Source: G020348185 sp964525045
Lineage (GTDB): Bacteria; Nitrospirota; Nitrospiria; Nitrospirales; UBA8639
NCBI GenBank assembly: GCA_964525045.1
Contig: CAZGFD010000011.1
Coordinates: 1-64,000, forward strand
DNA length: 64,000 bases
Direction of reading: 5' to 3'
In this document: positions 37,664 to 46,700 of the stretch, piece by piece
Layout of the letters: every line of letters starts with the position of its first letter
Numbering within the stretch: position 1 is the stretch's first letter
Translations under genes and position numbers: made by a program
Notes under the pieces: generated by a model
Databases searched by the model: none
Seen by the model: the letters and a program-made list of their open reading frames with translations, nothing else
What the model was told of the DNA's origin: nothing

Positions 37664-38418
37664 AGGCCATTATACTGGCTGCCGGAATCGGAAAACGGCT
37701 GAGGACATTTTCCAATGGTGTCCCCAAATGTCTGATTTCTATTGGGGGCCGGACCCTCTTATCTCGTCATTTGGATACTTTGGCTCGTGTCGGCATCTAC
37801 CAAGTTGTCGTGGTCGTCGGGTACGAACACCATTTAATTCGGGAAGCGGCGCAGGCTGAGCCCTATGGTGGCACGATCCGCTACCTCATGAACGATGAAT
37901 ATGAACGTGGAAGTATTACCTCCTTTTGGAAAGCTCGGGTGGAATATGATGATGATGTGATCATTATGGATGCGGATGTGTTATATCACCCGACAGTCCT
38001 CCGTCGGTTGATTGAATCACCCCTTGAGAACGCGTTACTCATGGATGAAACGGTTCAACAAATAACGGAAGAATGTATGGTGGCTGTTCGGAACGAGCGA
38101 GTCATTTCTCTCAGCAAGTCGCTTCCCTCGAATTATGATTCTGCGGGGGAGGGGGTGGGGTTTTTGAAAGTCCGTCGCGACGATCTGCTTCATTTGGTTG
38201 AATCGGTACGTCCTTACATTGAGAACGGTCAAGTGGATATGGAATATGAAGATGCCCTCCAAGATTTTTTTCGAAAGGTTTTTGTGGGGTGCGAACGAAT
38301 CGGAGGGTTTCCCTGGATCGAAATAGACTTTCCTGAGGATATCCAGCGAGCCGAAACAGACATCTTACCTCTGCTTTCTGAGGGCGCGAACACGAAATTC
38401 ACATTAGGCTATTCTTAA
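37660..38418 (+). CDS. PntC-like nucleotidyltransferase (sugar/aminophosphonate cytidylyltransferase)
   Basis: 252 residues from a GTG at 37660 that overlaps the previous stop (GTGA). The GT-A-like pyrophosphorylase start is AIILAAGIGKRLRTFSNGVP KCLI, then MDADVLYHP with metal Asp, and WIEIDFPEDIQRAE supplying the second metal acid. Position directly after a PhnW-like gene suggests CMP activation of 2-aminoethylphosphonate, as for PntC. Inositol-phosphate or choline-phosphate cytidylyltransferase is an alternative. Operon membership is firm. Confidence 0.8.
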   Translation: MKAIILAAGIGKRLRTFSNGVPKCLISIGGRTLLSRHLDTLARVGIYQVVVVVGYEHHLIREAAQAEPYGGTIRYLMNDEYERGSITSFWKARVEYDDDVIIMDADVLYHPTVLRRLIESPLENALLMDETVQQITEECMVAVRNERVISLSKSLPSNYDSAGEGVGFLKVRRDDLLHLVESVRPYIENGQVDMEYEDALQDFFRKVFVGCERIGGFPWIEIDFPEDIQRAETDILPLLSEGANTKFTLGYS

Positions 38419-38543
38419 GTAAGAGAAACGTTGTTGCACCGATGTTGTTTCCCCGTAGCCCCAAAGACAAGATTTTGCGAGAACCACCGGTACCCATACT
38501 TTTGCACTCTCCGGCATGTGTAATGCAGGTTGGTGGCTGAACA

Positions 38544-40013
38544 ATGGATGGAACCCTCAAGAAACCGGTTACCAGTGTCGTTGATACGGCCATTATTTTA
38601 GCCTCGTCGGGAGTCTTCACTTTAGGGGGGAAAGAGAAAGAGCCCGGTCCCGGGACCCTCACGCATGTCGGAGGCCTGACGCTGTTTCAGAGGGCCGTGT
38701 TGACCCTCCAACGAGCTGGAATTTCTCAAATCTGGATTCTGGCTGGAGATGAGGAAAAACACCTACGGTCGATTGTTCATGCTGATAATCGGGTGCAGGC
38801 GGCTTTGCGGTGGTTGCCGACTCGTGAATTTCCCCCAACCGATCCTCAGACCTGGGAAGTATTGGCGGGAGAGGTGAAAGGATCATGCTTAATTATTGGA
38901 TGTCATACAGTCTTTTCTTCACCCTTGATTCAATCTCTTCGAATGGAAGGGGCTGATGGCCGGGTATTGGTTGTCGTCGGCCAAATGGGACAAGAAAATA
39001 CCGCAGGCAATCCCACCGTCGCCTATAGGGAGGACCCTCAACCTGGTGCCTTGGGGTCTATCGTGGTCTTTCATGATCAAAATGACTCTGCTTTGACACC
39101 AACTCGTGATACGACCAACCAGTTCCCCGTCGCCGGGGATCTTGTCGTGTTGCCGTCGCGCTTGCTCGGGGTTTCAGGAATTCTCAAGTCTCATGAGGCC
39201 AATCCCATTCGACTGGCTTTAGAACAAGCCGCCATTGAAGGCATTATTCAACCCATATCAAGTTCACCAATTGAGTTCCGCGATGTTCGTGGTCCCAACG
39301 GTCCTCAACTTGCCGAACGCAGCTTGTTTCAATCCCTGCAGATCCTAAAAAAAGGTGGCTGGGATGGGTGGTTTGATCGCTATGTGAATCGAAAATTGTC
39401 TGGAATATTGACACGCCTGTTCCTAAAGATAGGAGTATCTCCCAACACCATTACGCTGATCTCCATGCTCATTGGATTGGCAGCCGCTGGATGTCTAGCG
39501 ACTGGCTTATACGAATGGGGCGTTATAGGGGCTTTACTGTTCCAGATGTCAGTGATTATGGATTGCTGTGACGGGGAGGTGGCGCGTCTTACCTTTTCGG
39601 AATCCCGGTTTGGTAAAGAGTTTGATATCCTGGCGGATAACGTGGTGCACATTGCCATATTTGTCGGTATTGCTTCAGGAATCTTCTTGCATGGACCCTG
39701 GGCAGGGACCAGTCTCCCTTTGATTTTGGGAACGATGACGGTGGTGGCCAATGGATGTTCCTTCTGGCTGGTCCATCGAGCCCTCCATCTTCGATCTCTC
39801 CCCCAAGGATGGCGCCAGCTGACAAAAGCCGAACAAAGGAAAATAGAATTCATTTTAAGCAATATCGCCAATCGAGATTTCTCAGTCATTGTTCTGCTTG
39901 CTGCATGTTTTGATGTGTTAGGGTGGTTCCTCTGGGTCGTGGCTGTCGGGATCTGGCTCTTTGTCGTGACCATGGGATGGGGCCTTCGTCGCGTGATTCT
40001 CTCCCGTGCTTAA
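38544..40013 (+). CDS. CDP-alcohol phosphatidyltransferase with N-terminal nucleotidyltransferase-like domain
   Basis: 489 residues. Residues 1-245 look like a degenerate nucleotidyltransferase fold (AIILASSGVFTLGGKEKEPG lacks the usual glycine-rich Lys/Arg motif; RAVLTLQRAGISQIWILAGD). Residues about 290-480 form a membrane CDP-alcohol transferase with helices and MDCCDGEVARLTFSESRFGK followed by EFDILAD, i.e. D-x2-DG-x2-AR-x8-G-x3-D-x3-D. It would place a CMP-activated head group on a lipid or another alcohol. The fusion order resembles archaeal IPCT-DIPPS. The next gene overlaps by eight bases. Confidence 0.8.
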   Translation: MDGTLKKPVTSVVDTAIILASSGVFTLGGKEKEPGPGTLTHVGGLTLFQRAVLTLQRAGISQIWILAGDEEKHLRSIVHADNRVQAALRWLPTREFPPTDPQTWEVLAGEVKGSCLIIGCHTVFSSPLIQSLRMEGADGRVLVVVGQMGQENTAGNPTVAYREDPQPGALGSIVVFHDQNDSALTPTRDTTNQFPVAGDLVVLPSRLLGVSGILKSHEANPIRLALEQAAIEGIIQPISSSPIEFRDVRGPNGPQLAERSLFQSLQILKKGGWDGWFDRYVNRKLSGILTRLFLKIGVSPNTITLISMLIGLAAAGCLATGLYEWGVIGALLFQMSVIMDCCDGEVARLTFSESRFGKEFDILADNVVHIAIFVGIASGIFLHGPWAGTSLPLILGTMTVVANGCSFWLVHRALHLRSLPQGWRQLTKAEQRKIEFILSNIANRDFSVIVLLAACFDVLGWFLWVVAVGIWLFVVTMGWGLRRVILSRA

Positions 40014-41016
40014 ACTCCTCTTATTGTTTTTTGGCTTCCTCGCCCTTGCCGGGATCGTCTGGCACATCGGCCTTCCTTCAATTCTGACAACCGCGTCTCA
40101 ATTGGGCCCGCTTGCCCTTGGAGTCATCTTCCTGCCGATGGTCCTGGTCTATGCCTTGGAAGCATTGGGTTGGAAACTGACATTGGGAAAGTACACCCAG
40201 CAAGTCGGATTTGGACGATTGTTTGCTATTCGAATGGCGGGAGAAGCGGTGAATGTCACGACTCCGGCGGCCTATGTAGGAGGGGAACCGCTCAAAGCCT
40301 ATCTTTTGAGACGATATGGCGTGCCGATTGTGGAGGGGTTAGCTTCTGTCGTCACCGCGAAAACGGCGATGACCATTGCTCAAGTGATGTTCATTTTGGT
40401 TGGAGTTCTCCTCGCATTTTGGCTGATAGGGACCTCCGAAGATTATCTCCTGGCTGCAATTTTCAGTGTGGGGTTATTGGGTTTTGGGTTGGTGTTGTTT
40501 GTGAGCGTCCAGCGGTATGGCCTTGCGATGGGATTCCTTCGGTTGCTGGAATTCTGTCGCATTCGGCTAAAGTTTCTCGAGACACGCCGTCCGCAGTTAA
40601 TGGAGCTCGATCAAACCATCAGACAATTTTATTCCTCCCATCGCCGGACTTTTTATTTCGCCCTTGGCACTTTTTTTCTTGCCTGGTTTACCGAAACGTT
40701 GGAAGTCTATGCCATATTATATTATTTAGGAGCCGAAGTGGACGTGCTTTCGTCAATTTCCATTGCGGCCTTGACGATCCTGATCAAAGGAGGCACGTTT
40801 TTCATTCCGGGAAGTTTGGGAGCACAAGAAGGCGGCTACGTACTCCTCTTGTTGAGTTATGGCTATACAGATGTAACGGGCATTACTTTCGCCCTGGTAC
40901 GGCGCATTCGAGAAATTTTGTGGATTCTTGTAGGATTGCTTTGTCTCCTCTTTCTCAAAGGGCGAGATACGGTGGTCACTGAAAGTCTTTCCGCGGGCTC
41001 CAAAGGCATTCCCTAA
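40006..41016 (+). CDS. LPG synthase/flippase-like membrane protein (UPF0104/TIGR00374 family)
   Basis: 336 residues, start GTG at 40006 overlapping the preceding gene by eight bases. Six to eight hydrophobic helices are visible. Family motifs are RMAGEAVNVTTPAAYVGGEP (residues about 75-94), TAKTAMTIAQVMF and TILIKGGTFFIPGSLGAQEGGYVLLL, the last being the 'P-G-S-L-G-x-x-E' signature. Members resemble the flippase part of lysylphosphatidylglycerol synthase. Its tight coupling to a CDP-alcohol transferase supports transport or modification of the product lipid. Confidence 0.8.
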   Translation: MLKLLLLFFGFLALAGIVWHIGLPSILTTASQLGPLALGVIFLPMVLVYALEALGWKLTLGKYTQQVGFGRLFAIRMAGEAVNVTTPAAYVGGEPLKAYLLRRYGVPIVEGLASVVTAKTAMTIAQVMFILVGVLLAFWLIGTSEDYLLAAIFSVGLLGFGLVLFVSVQRYGLAMGFLRLLEFCRIRLKFLETRRPQLMELDQTIRQFYSSHRRTFYFALGTFFLAWFTETLEVYAILYYLGAEVDVLSSISIAALTILIKGGTFFIPGSLGAQEGGYVLLLLSYGYTDVTGITFALVRRIREILWILVGLLCLLFLKGRDTVVTESLSAGSKGIP

Positions 41017-41081
41017 ATAAAGGTGGGGGATCGGACTACAATAACCGGATGGGCAAAATCAAAATTTTATTGAGGTGAATT

Positions 41082-41513
41082 GTGGATATCAATATCGGAT
41101 CAAATAGGCTACGTAACACAAATGGAGTTGTGACAGCCCATGGTCAAGAACTGATACGCGTTGAAGTGGGGGAATCCGATGGACAACTCCTCCTGACGAT
41201 GGGCATGTATATGCCGACGGGAAGTGAAGTGGCCAAATTAGAACGAAATGCCTGGGTGTCAAATGAAGGCGACCGTTTTGAAATCAACGCAGAACCTCAA
41301 TTCGTGAAGGTAATGGATAAGACCCTGAAAAATGTTGTCATTCAATTGGCGACTGACGAAACCAAGATGATCGAGGTATCGCTCGCCAAATTTTATACGC
41401 CCAAGGGGATGTTGTCGGAAGTAAGTGCGGAATGGTGGAGGGTGGGCAATAAAATGGAATTAACAGGTGTCGATATGGACCTTGAGGGTGGGACCATCGA
41501 ATTGCCGGATTGA
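41082..41513 (+). CDS. Conserved-looking hypothetical protein (143 aa)
   Basis: 143 residues from a GTG at 41082 with GAGGTG eight bases upstream. No family was recognised. The protein appears soluble and beta-rich (RVEVGESDGQLLLTMGMYM, ISVLATDETKMI-like strands), without signal peptide or transmembrane helix, and has a low-cysteine, acidic composition. It follows the phosphonate/lipid operon on the same strand 65 bases downstream and could be its last gene, but nothing in the sequence proves it. Confidence 0.6.
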   Translation: MDINIGSNRLRNTNGVVTAHGQELIRVEVGESDGQLLLTMGMYMPTGSEVAKLERNAWVSNEGDRFEINAEPQFVKVMDKTLKNVVIQLATDETKMIEVSLAKFYTPKGMLSEVSAEWWRVGNKMELTGVDMDLEGGTIELPD

Positions 41514-41554
41514 TGCTATATAGTGAGCCCTAGAAAAGAGGCCGGAGTTCTTAC

Positions 41555-42226
41555 TTAAGACCCCTTGGGTCGGCCACGAGGGCGTAGGGTGCTTTCCAGG
41601 TTCAATCGCTTGGCTGTCCGGAGGACCCAGGCGGGGTTCCCAAAGGGCCGGCCGCGCTGCACACTACATCGAAGCGTTTCAAGTTCTTCCAATCCCTCCG
41701 GTTCATTGACCTGCTTGAGCCAGTTCCGAGGGCGATCGACAGGCCAGCTGCTGAGCCAAGCGGTCAGCTGAGGTTTGTTCTGGCACCGGCGCCAAAGACT
41801 TGACCATTTCCAGGACTCCGCACGCCTGACCAGCTTCGCGCGGTGGGCATTGCGTTCCACGTAACGCGCCACTGCCAAGAAGTGGTCATCGGTCTGGATG
41901 GGAAAAGATTTAAATCGCCCTTGATAGACGGGACCGGTGCCTGCCGTGTTCCGATTCGCATGCCACCGTTGTGTGTGGGTCACCGAAATCCAACGCAATA
42001 CTTCGGATAATTCGCCGTCGTGACGCGGCCAGAGAATCAGATGCCAATGATTGGGCATCAGGCAATACGCTGCGATCCGGATCCGGGTCTGGGCCACTGC
42101 TTGGAAGAGAACGGTTTCAAACGCAACATAATCGGCCGGAGTCTCAAACAGCGGCATGAGGCCAACCCGCCGGTTCAAGACATGATAGGCAAGTCCTCCG
42201 GTAGCGATCCGTATTCGGCGCGGCAT
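41555..42226 (-). CDS. REP-associated tyrosine transposase (RAYT, Y1_Tnp)
   Basis: 223 residues. The Y1 transposase fold is shown by YHVLNRRVG, YCLMPNHWHLILWP (HUH metal His pair) and VARYVERNAHRAKLV, where the Tyr of RYVERN is the catalytic nucleophile; WKWSSLWR is also family-typical. RAYTs mobilise or are domesticated with REP palindromes; REP-like clusters occur at 49.8 and 53.2 kb in this window. No terminal repeats flank the gene, so it is probably a resident single-copy RAYT rather than an active IS. Confidence 0.93.
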   Translation of the reverse strand: MPRRIRIATGGLAYHVLNRRVGLMPLFETPADYVAFETVLFQAVAQTRIRIAAYCLMPNHWHLILWPRHDGELSEVLRWISVTHTQRWHANRNTAGTGPVYQGRFKSFPIQTDDHFLAVARYVERNAHRAKLVRRAESWKWSSLWRRCQNKPQLTAWLSSWPVDRPRNWLKQVNEPEGLEELETLRCSVQRGRPFGNPAWVLRTAKRLNLESTLRPRGRPKGS

Positions 42227-42359
42227 GATTCCTCATCTACCAGACCGGTTTGAACCGTGTCAATAAAACGAATCCGACCCCTTTATCTAACTTGCCTGGC
42301 TGAAATATTTTATTGGGAATGGTAAACGGCGAACATCCTCTTGGCAGGAAGGAATCGGG

Positions 42360-43364
42360 TTACTGATCCCGGGTGATCATGTAGCGAGCGACAATGACTA
42401 ACGAGCGCTTCGCTGAATTATCCGCAAACGGCATGAGGTCTAAGGTTGCAGCGTCAACATAATCACGGGCGCGGTTCATCGCATAGGTGAGTGAGCCGTT
42501 TTCTTCCATGAGGCCGATGATATCAGTGAGATCCCGGTCGGTTATGGAATGCGCTTTGATTTTGGCCTGGATCCGTTCCTTTTCGGCTTGGGGGCAGGTC
42601 TGGAGAAGATGGAGGAGGGGAAGGGTCACCATGCCTTGTTTTAGATCCTGGCCCAGCGATTTCCCCAAGCGGTTACCATCCGCTAAATAGTCCAATCGAT
42701 CGTCGGCCAGTTGAAAGGCCATACCAAGATTGAGTCCAAACCGGTAGAGGGCTTCCTGTTCGGCCAGGGAGGCACCGCCGATAATGGCTCCAACTTTACA
42801 CGAAGCGGCGACAAGGGTCGCAGTTTTAAATTCGACAATTTGCAGATAGTTGGTTTCCGTGATTTCCGTTTGGTAATTGGCGCAGAGTTGCAAGATTTCC
42901 CCTTCGGCCATTTTCCGGCATGCATCGGCTAACACTTCATTAAATCCATGATTGCGGAAAGCGGCAATTTGGGCCATCGCCTCGGAATAAAGGAAATCCC
43001 CTACCAATATGCTGGTTTGATTTCCCCATATTCGTCTCGCTGTTTTTTGGCCCCTTCGGAGGTCGGCTTCATCAAGCACATCGTCATGGAGCAGGGTCGC
43101 CGTGTGGATAAATTCGATTAAGCTCCCTAGGACGAGATATTCTTTCGGGGTATGCCCATAGAGACGAGCACATAAAATGAGAAGGAGAGGACGTATCCGT
43201 TTGCCGCCGCTGGATAGGATTTGATTGGCGACGGTATTGATCAGCGGGGCTTCGGAATTGATATTTTTATGAATTTGGGATTCAACTTCTTGAAGATCTT
43301 CTCGATAGGCATCCCACACTTCCCCCATCGTCAGAAGATTTTGAAGGACGGGCCCGTTACCCAT
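42360..43364 (-). CDS. Polyprenyl diphosphate synthase
   Basis: 334 residues from the ATG at 43364, immediately after a good promoter. Both aspartate-rich motifs are present: LLHDDVLDEADLRRG (first, DDxxD) and FQLADDRLDYLAD (second). GGKRIRPLLLI is the IPP-binding motif. The enzyme chains IPP onto an allylic diphosphate to make an octaprenyl- to decaprenyl-type side chain for a quinone (IspB-like); chain length cannot be assigned reliably. Transcribed divergently from gltB across a 403-base region. Confidence 0.92.
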   Translation of the reverse strand: MGNGPVLQNLLTMGEVWDAYREDLQEVESQIHKNINSEAPLINTVANQILSSGGKRIRPLLLILCARLYGHTPKEYLVLGSLIEFIHTATLLHDDVLDEADLRRGQKTARRIWGNQTSILVGDFLYSEAMAQIAAFRNHGFNEVLADACRKMAEGEILQLCANYQTEITETNYLQIVEFKTATLVAASCKVGAIIGGASLAEQEALYRFGLNLGMAFQLADDRLDYLADGNRLGKSLGQDLKQGMVTLPLLHLLQTCPQAEKERIQAKIKAHSITDRDLTDIIGLMEENGSLTYAMNRARDYVDAATLDLMPFADNSAKRSLVIVARYMITRDQ

Positions 43365-43372
43365 GGCGGGCG

Positions 43373-43401
43373 ATACTAGGTGGTATCCGATTGATTGTCA
43401 A
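43373..43401 (-). promoter_or_regulatory. Sigma-70-like promoter of polyprenyl synthase
   Basis: Minus strand: TTGACA (43401-43396), 17-base spacer, TAGTAT (43378-43373). Eight bases then separate the -10 from the ATG at 43364, so transcription would begin at or within one or two bases of the start codon. No ribosome site can fit; this suggests a leaderless mRNA. Confidence 0.7.
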
Positions 43402-43731
43402 GCCAAAGTCGATGAAGATCTAAAAAATTAACAGGGAATTTCCCGTTACGAGTTCAACGTCAAAAATTTATTAATTTGGCGTTCCTATTCGGCTTATATA
43501 TTTGAAATTTCCAACGAAAAACAAGGTCTGTTTTTGCTGCCAAAGGAAAATACTTTGGACCATGAACTTCGGACTTGGAACTTTCCGTTTAGGCAGGTCA
43601 CTTCCTTGACAGAGTCTTTGGCCATCAAGTACCTTGAACTCTTAGATTTCAAGGGCTTATCCGCATCCTTCAATATCAATTTTTCGTAACACCCTGTTGG
43701 CAAATATGCCAAGGGGCGTTGTAATATTTTC

Positions 43732-43761
43732 TTGGCAATTCAGTTTATTTAACCCTATACT
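43732..43761 (+). promoter_or_regulatory. Sigma-70-like promoter of gltB
   Basis: TTGGCA (43732-43737), 18-base spacer, TATACT (43756-43761), then six bases to the gltB ATG at 43768. The expected transcription start falls on or next to the A of ATG, so the message would be leaderless; no Shine-Dalgarno is present. The remaining 43402-43731 bases contain no gene. Confidence 0.7.
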
Positions 43762-43767
43762 GGACTC

Positions 43768-46700
43768 ATGAATATACCAGGTCTTCCACCCCCCCAAGGT
43801 CTCTACGATCCACGAAACGAAAAAGATGCTTGTGGGATTGGTTTCGTCGCAGACATCAAGGGCCGTAAATCGCACGATATCGTGGAAAAGGGACTTGAAG
43901 TCCTTAAAAATCTTTATCATCGAGGGGCTCAAGGGTGTGATCCTTGTACGGGAGATGGTGCGGGAATATTGTTGCAAGTCCCTCATGAGTTTTTTCGTCG
44001 GGTCTGCGGGGATATCGGGCTTCGGTTGCCTCAGGGCGGGGCCTATGGGGTGGGCATGGTCTACCTTCCTCAGGATGCCAAGTCTCGCAATCAATGTGAG
44101 GCTCTCTTTGAGTCAATTATTCGAGAAGAAGGGCAGGAATTTCTAGGATGGCGGGATGTCCCTGCCAAGGAAGAGCACATCGGGGTCCAGGCACGGACCA
44201 CCCTTCCGCATATTCGGCAATTTTTTATTGCGCGGGATTTCCTTAATGAGGCACAGTTCGAACGAAAGCTCTTTGTCATTCGTAACCGAATTACCCGGGC
44301 CATTCAAGAATCTGCCCTTCGAGGCAAGGAACATGTCTATATTTCAAGTCTGTCCTGTAACACTATTGTATACAAGGGCATGCTGCTCCCGGACCAGGTG
44401 TCGCAGTTCTATCCTGATTTAGCTGATCCCTCAGTGGTTTCCGGGTTGGCCTTAGTCCATTCCCGCTTTAGTACCAATACGTTTCCCACTTGGTCGTTAG
44501 CGCATCCTTATCGCTATTCGGTCCATAATGGAGAGATTAATACGTTAAAAGGCAACGTCAACTGGATGCGGGCTCGCCAGGGACGTCTGGCTTCGGATCT
44601 GTTTGGCGATGACCTCCAAAAACTCTTTCCCATTATCGCCGATGTCAATCAGAGCGATTCCGCCTGTTTGGATAATGCCATTGAATTTCTTGTGTTGAGT
44701 GGTCGATCCCTTCCCCATGCCATGATGATGCTGATTCCGGAACCCTGGGTCGGGAATCCTCAAATGGATCTTGATCGTCGCGGGTTCTATGAATATCACG
44801 CGGCCATGATGGAACCGTGGGATGGGCCAGCGGCTGTCTGCTTTACGGATGGGAAACTCATCGGGGCGACCCTTGATCGCAACGGATTACGACCTTGCCG
44901 CTATCAGGTAACGACGGACGATCTCGTCGTGTTGGCATCAGAGGCTGGGGTCCTTCCAACCGAGGCAAAGAAAATTCGACAAAAAGGACGTCTTCAGCCA
45001 GGTCGAATGTTTCTCGTGGATACCGTCCAGGGACGAATCATTGACGATGAAGAAATCAAATCCGAAATGGTCAAGCGAAAACCCTATCGGCAGTGGCTCA
45101 CTCAGTATCGGGTCTCCCTAGATGAATTGCCAGATCCTCTGAACCTTCCTCAACCTGATCGCCCGACGATTCGTCAACGTCAACAAGCGTTTGGTTACAC
45201 GATTGAAGAACTCAAAATGGTGTTAACCCCGATGGTGTTGACGGGCGAGGAACCCATTTCCTCCATGGGCACCGATACACCCTTAGCCGTGCTTTCGAAT
45301 CGGTCGCAACTGCTCTTTAAATATTTCAAACAGCTGTTTGCGCAGGTCACAAATCCTCCCATTGATCCCATTCGCGAGCAGTTGGTCATGTCCTTGGTCA
45401 CCAATATTGGGCCGAAGCCTAATCTCATCGCAGAGACCCCTGAGGCTTGCCGTCGCATTAAATTACAACAGCCGATACTGACCAATGCCGACCTTCAAAA
45501 AATTCGTACCATTGGGGATCCGAATTTTAAACATAAAACCCTTCCCCTGTTGTACCGCGTCGCCGAAGGGCCGGATGGGCTTGAGGTTGCAGTGGAAAAA
45601 CTTTGCCAGGAAGCCTCCAAAGCCATTCAGGATGGAGAAAAATTTCTCATCTTGAGTGACCGGGGAGTGAATAAACAAATGGCACCAATTCCGAGTTTGT
45701 TAGGAATCGCCGCTGTTCATCACCATCTGGTCCGCCAAGAAACACGAACAGAAGTCGGTTTAATCCTCGAAACCGGCGAACCACGGGATGTGCATCACTT
45801 TGCGTGCTTAATTGGATATGGAGCAGGCGCGGTCAATCCCTATCTGGTGTTTGAAACGCTTGTGGACATGGAGCGTGACGGTTATCTGCCGGAGGGCCTG
45901 GACGCATCCACCGCAGAAGGTAAGTTCATCAAAGCAGTGAACAAGGGGTTGCTGAAGATCTTTTCGAAAATGGGAATTTCAACGGTTCAATCCTACTGTG
46001 GCGCTCAAATTTTTGAAGCCCTTGGCTTGAACCACGAGCTGATTGATCGGTATTTCACCGGAACCTCATCGCGAATAGAAGGGATTGGCATACGGGAAAT
46101 TGGGGAAGAAACCCTCCGTCGTCATGAGCAAGCGTATAAACCGGTTCCCCTGCGACAACTCGACTTCGGGGGAGAAATCCATTACCGCATTCAAAATGAG
46201 CATCATAATTGGAATCCTGAAGTTATTTATAAACTCCAGCACTCTACTCGAACGAATAATGCCAAGACCTATGAGGAGTACGCGACGCTTGTCAATGAAG
46301 AGAATAAACGCCGATCGACCTTGCGCGGTATGTTTGATTTTAAATTCGCACCACAACCTCTCTCATTAGATGAAGTGGAGCCGGCCAAAGACATTGTTAA
46401 AAGGTTTACCACTGGGGCCATGTCGTTTGGCGCCATTAGCAAGGAAGCTCATGAAACCTTGGCGGTGGCCATGAATCGCTTGGGTGCCAAAAGTAATACG
46501 GGGGAGGGGGGCGAAGATCCTGAACGTTTCGGTCAACTGCCGAACGGAGACTCCAAAAATTCCTTTATCAAGCAGGTCGCCTCCGGACGATTTGGTGTGA
46601 CCGCTCACTATTTAGTGAATGCCCGGGAGTTACAAATCAAAATGGCTCAGGGAGCCAAGCCGGGAGAAGGTGGGCAACTCCCCGGCCATAAAGTGGATGA

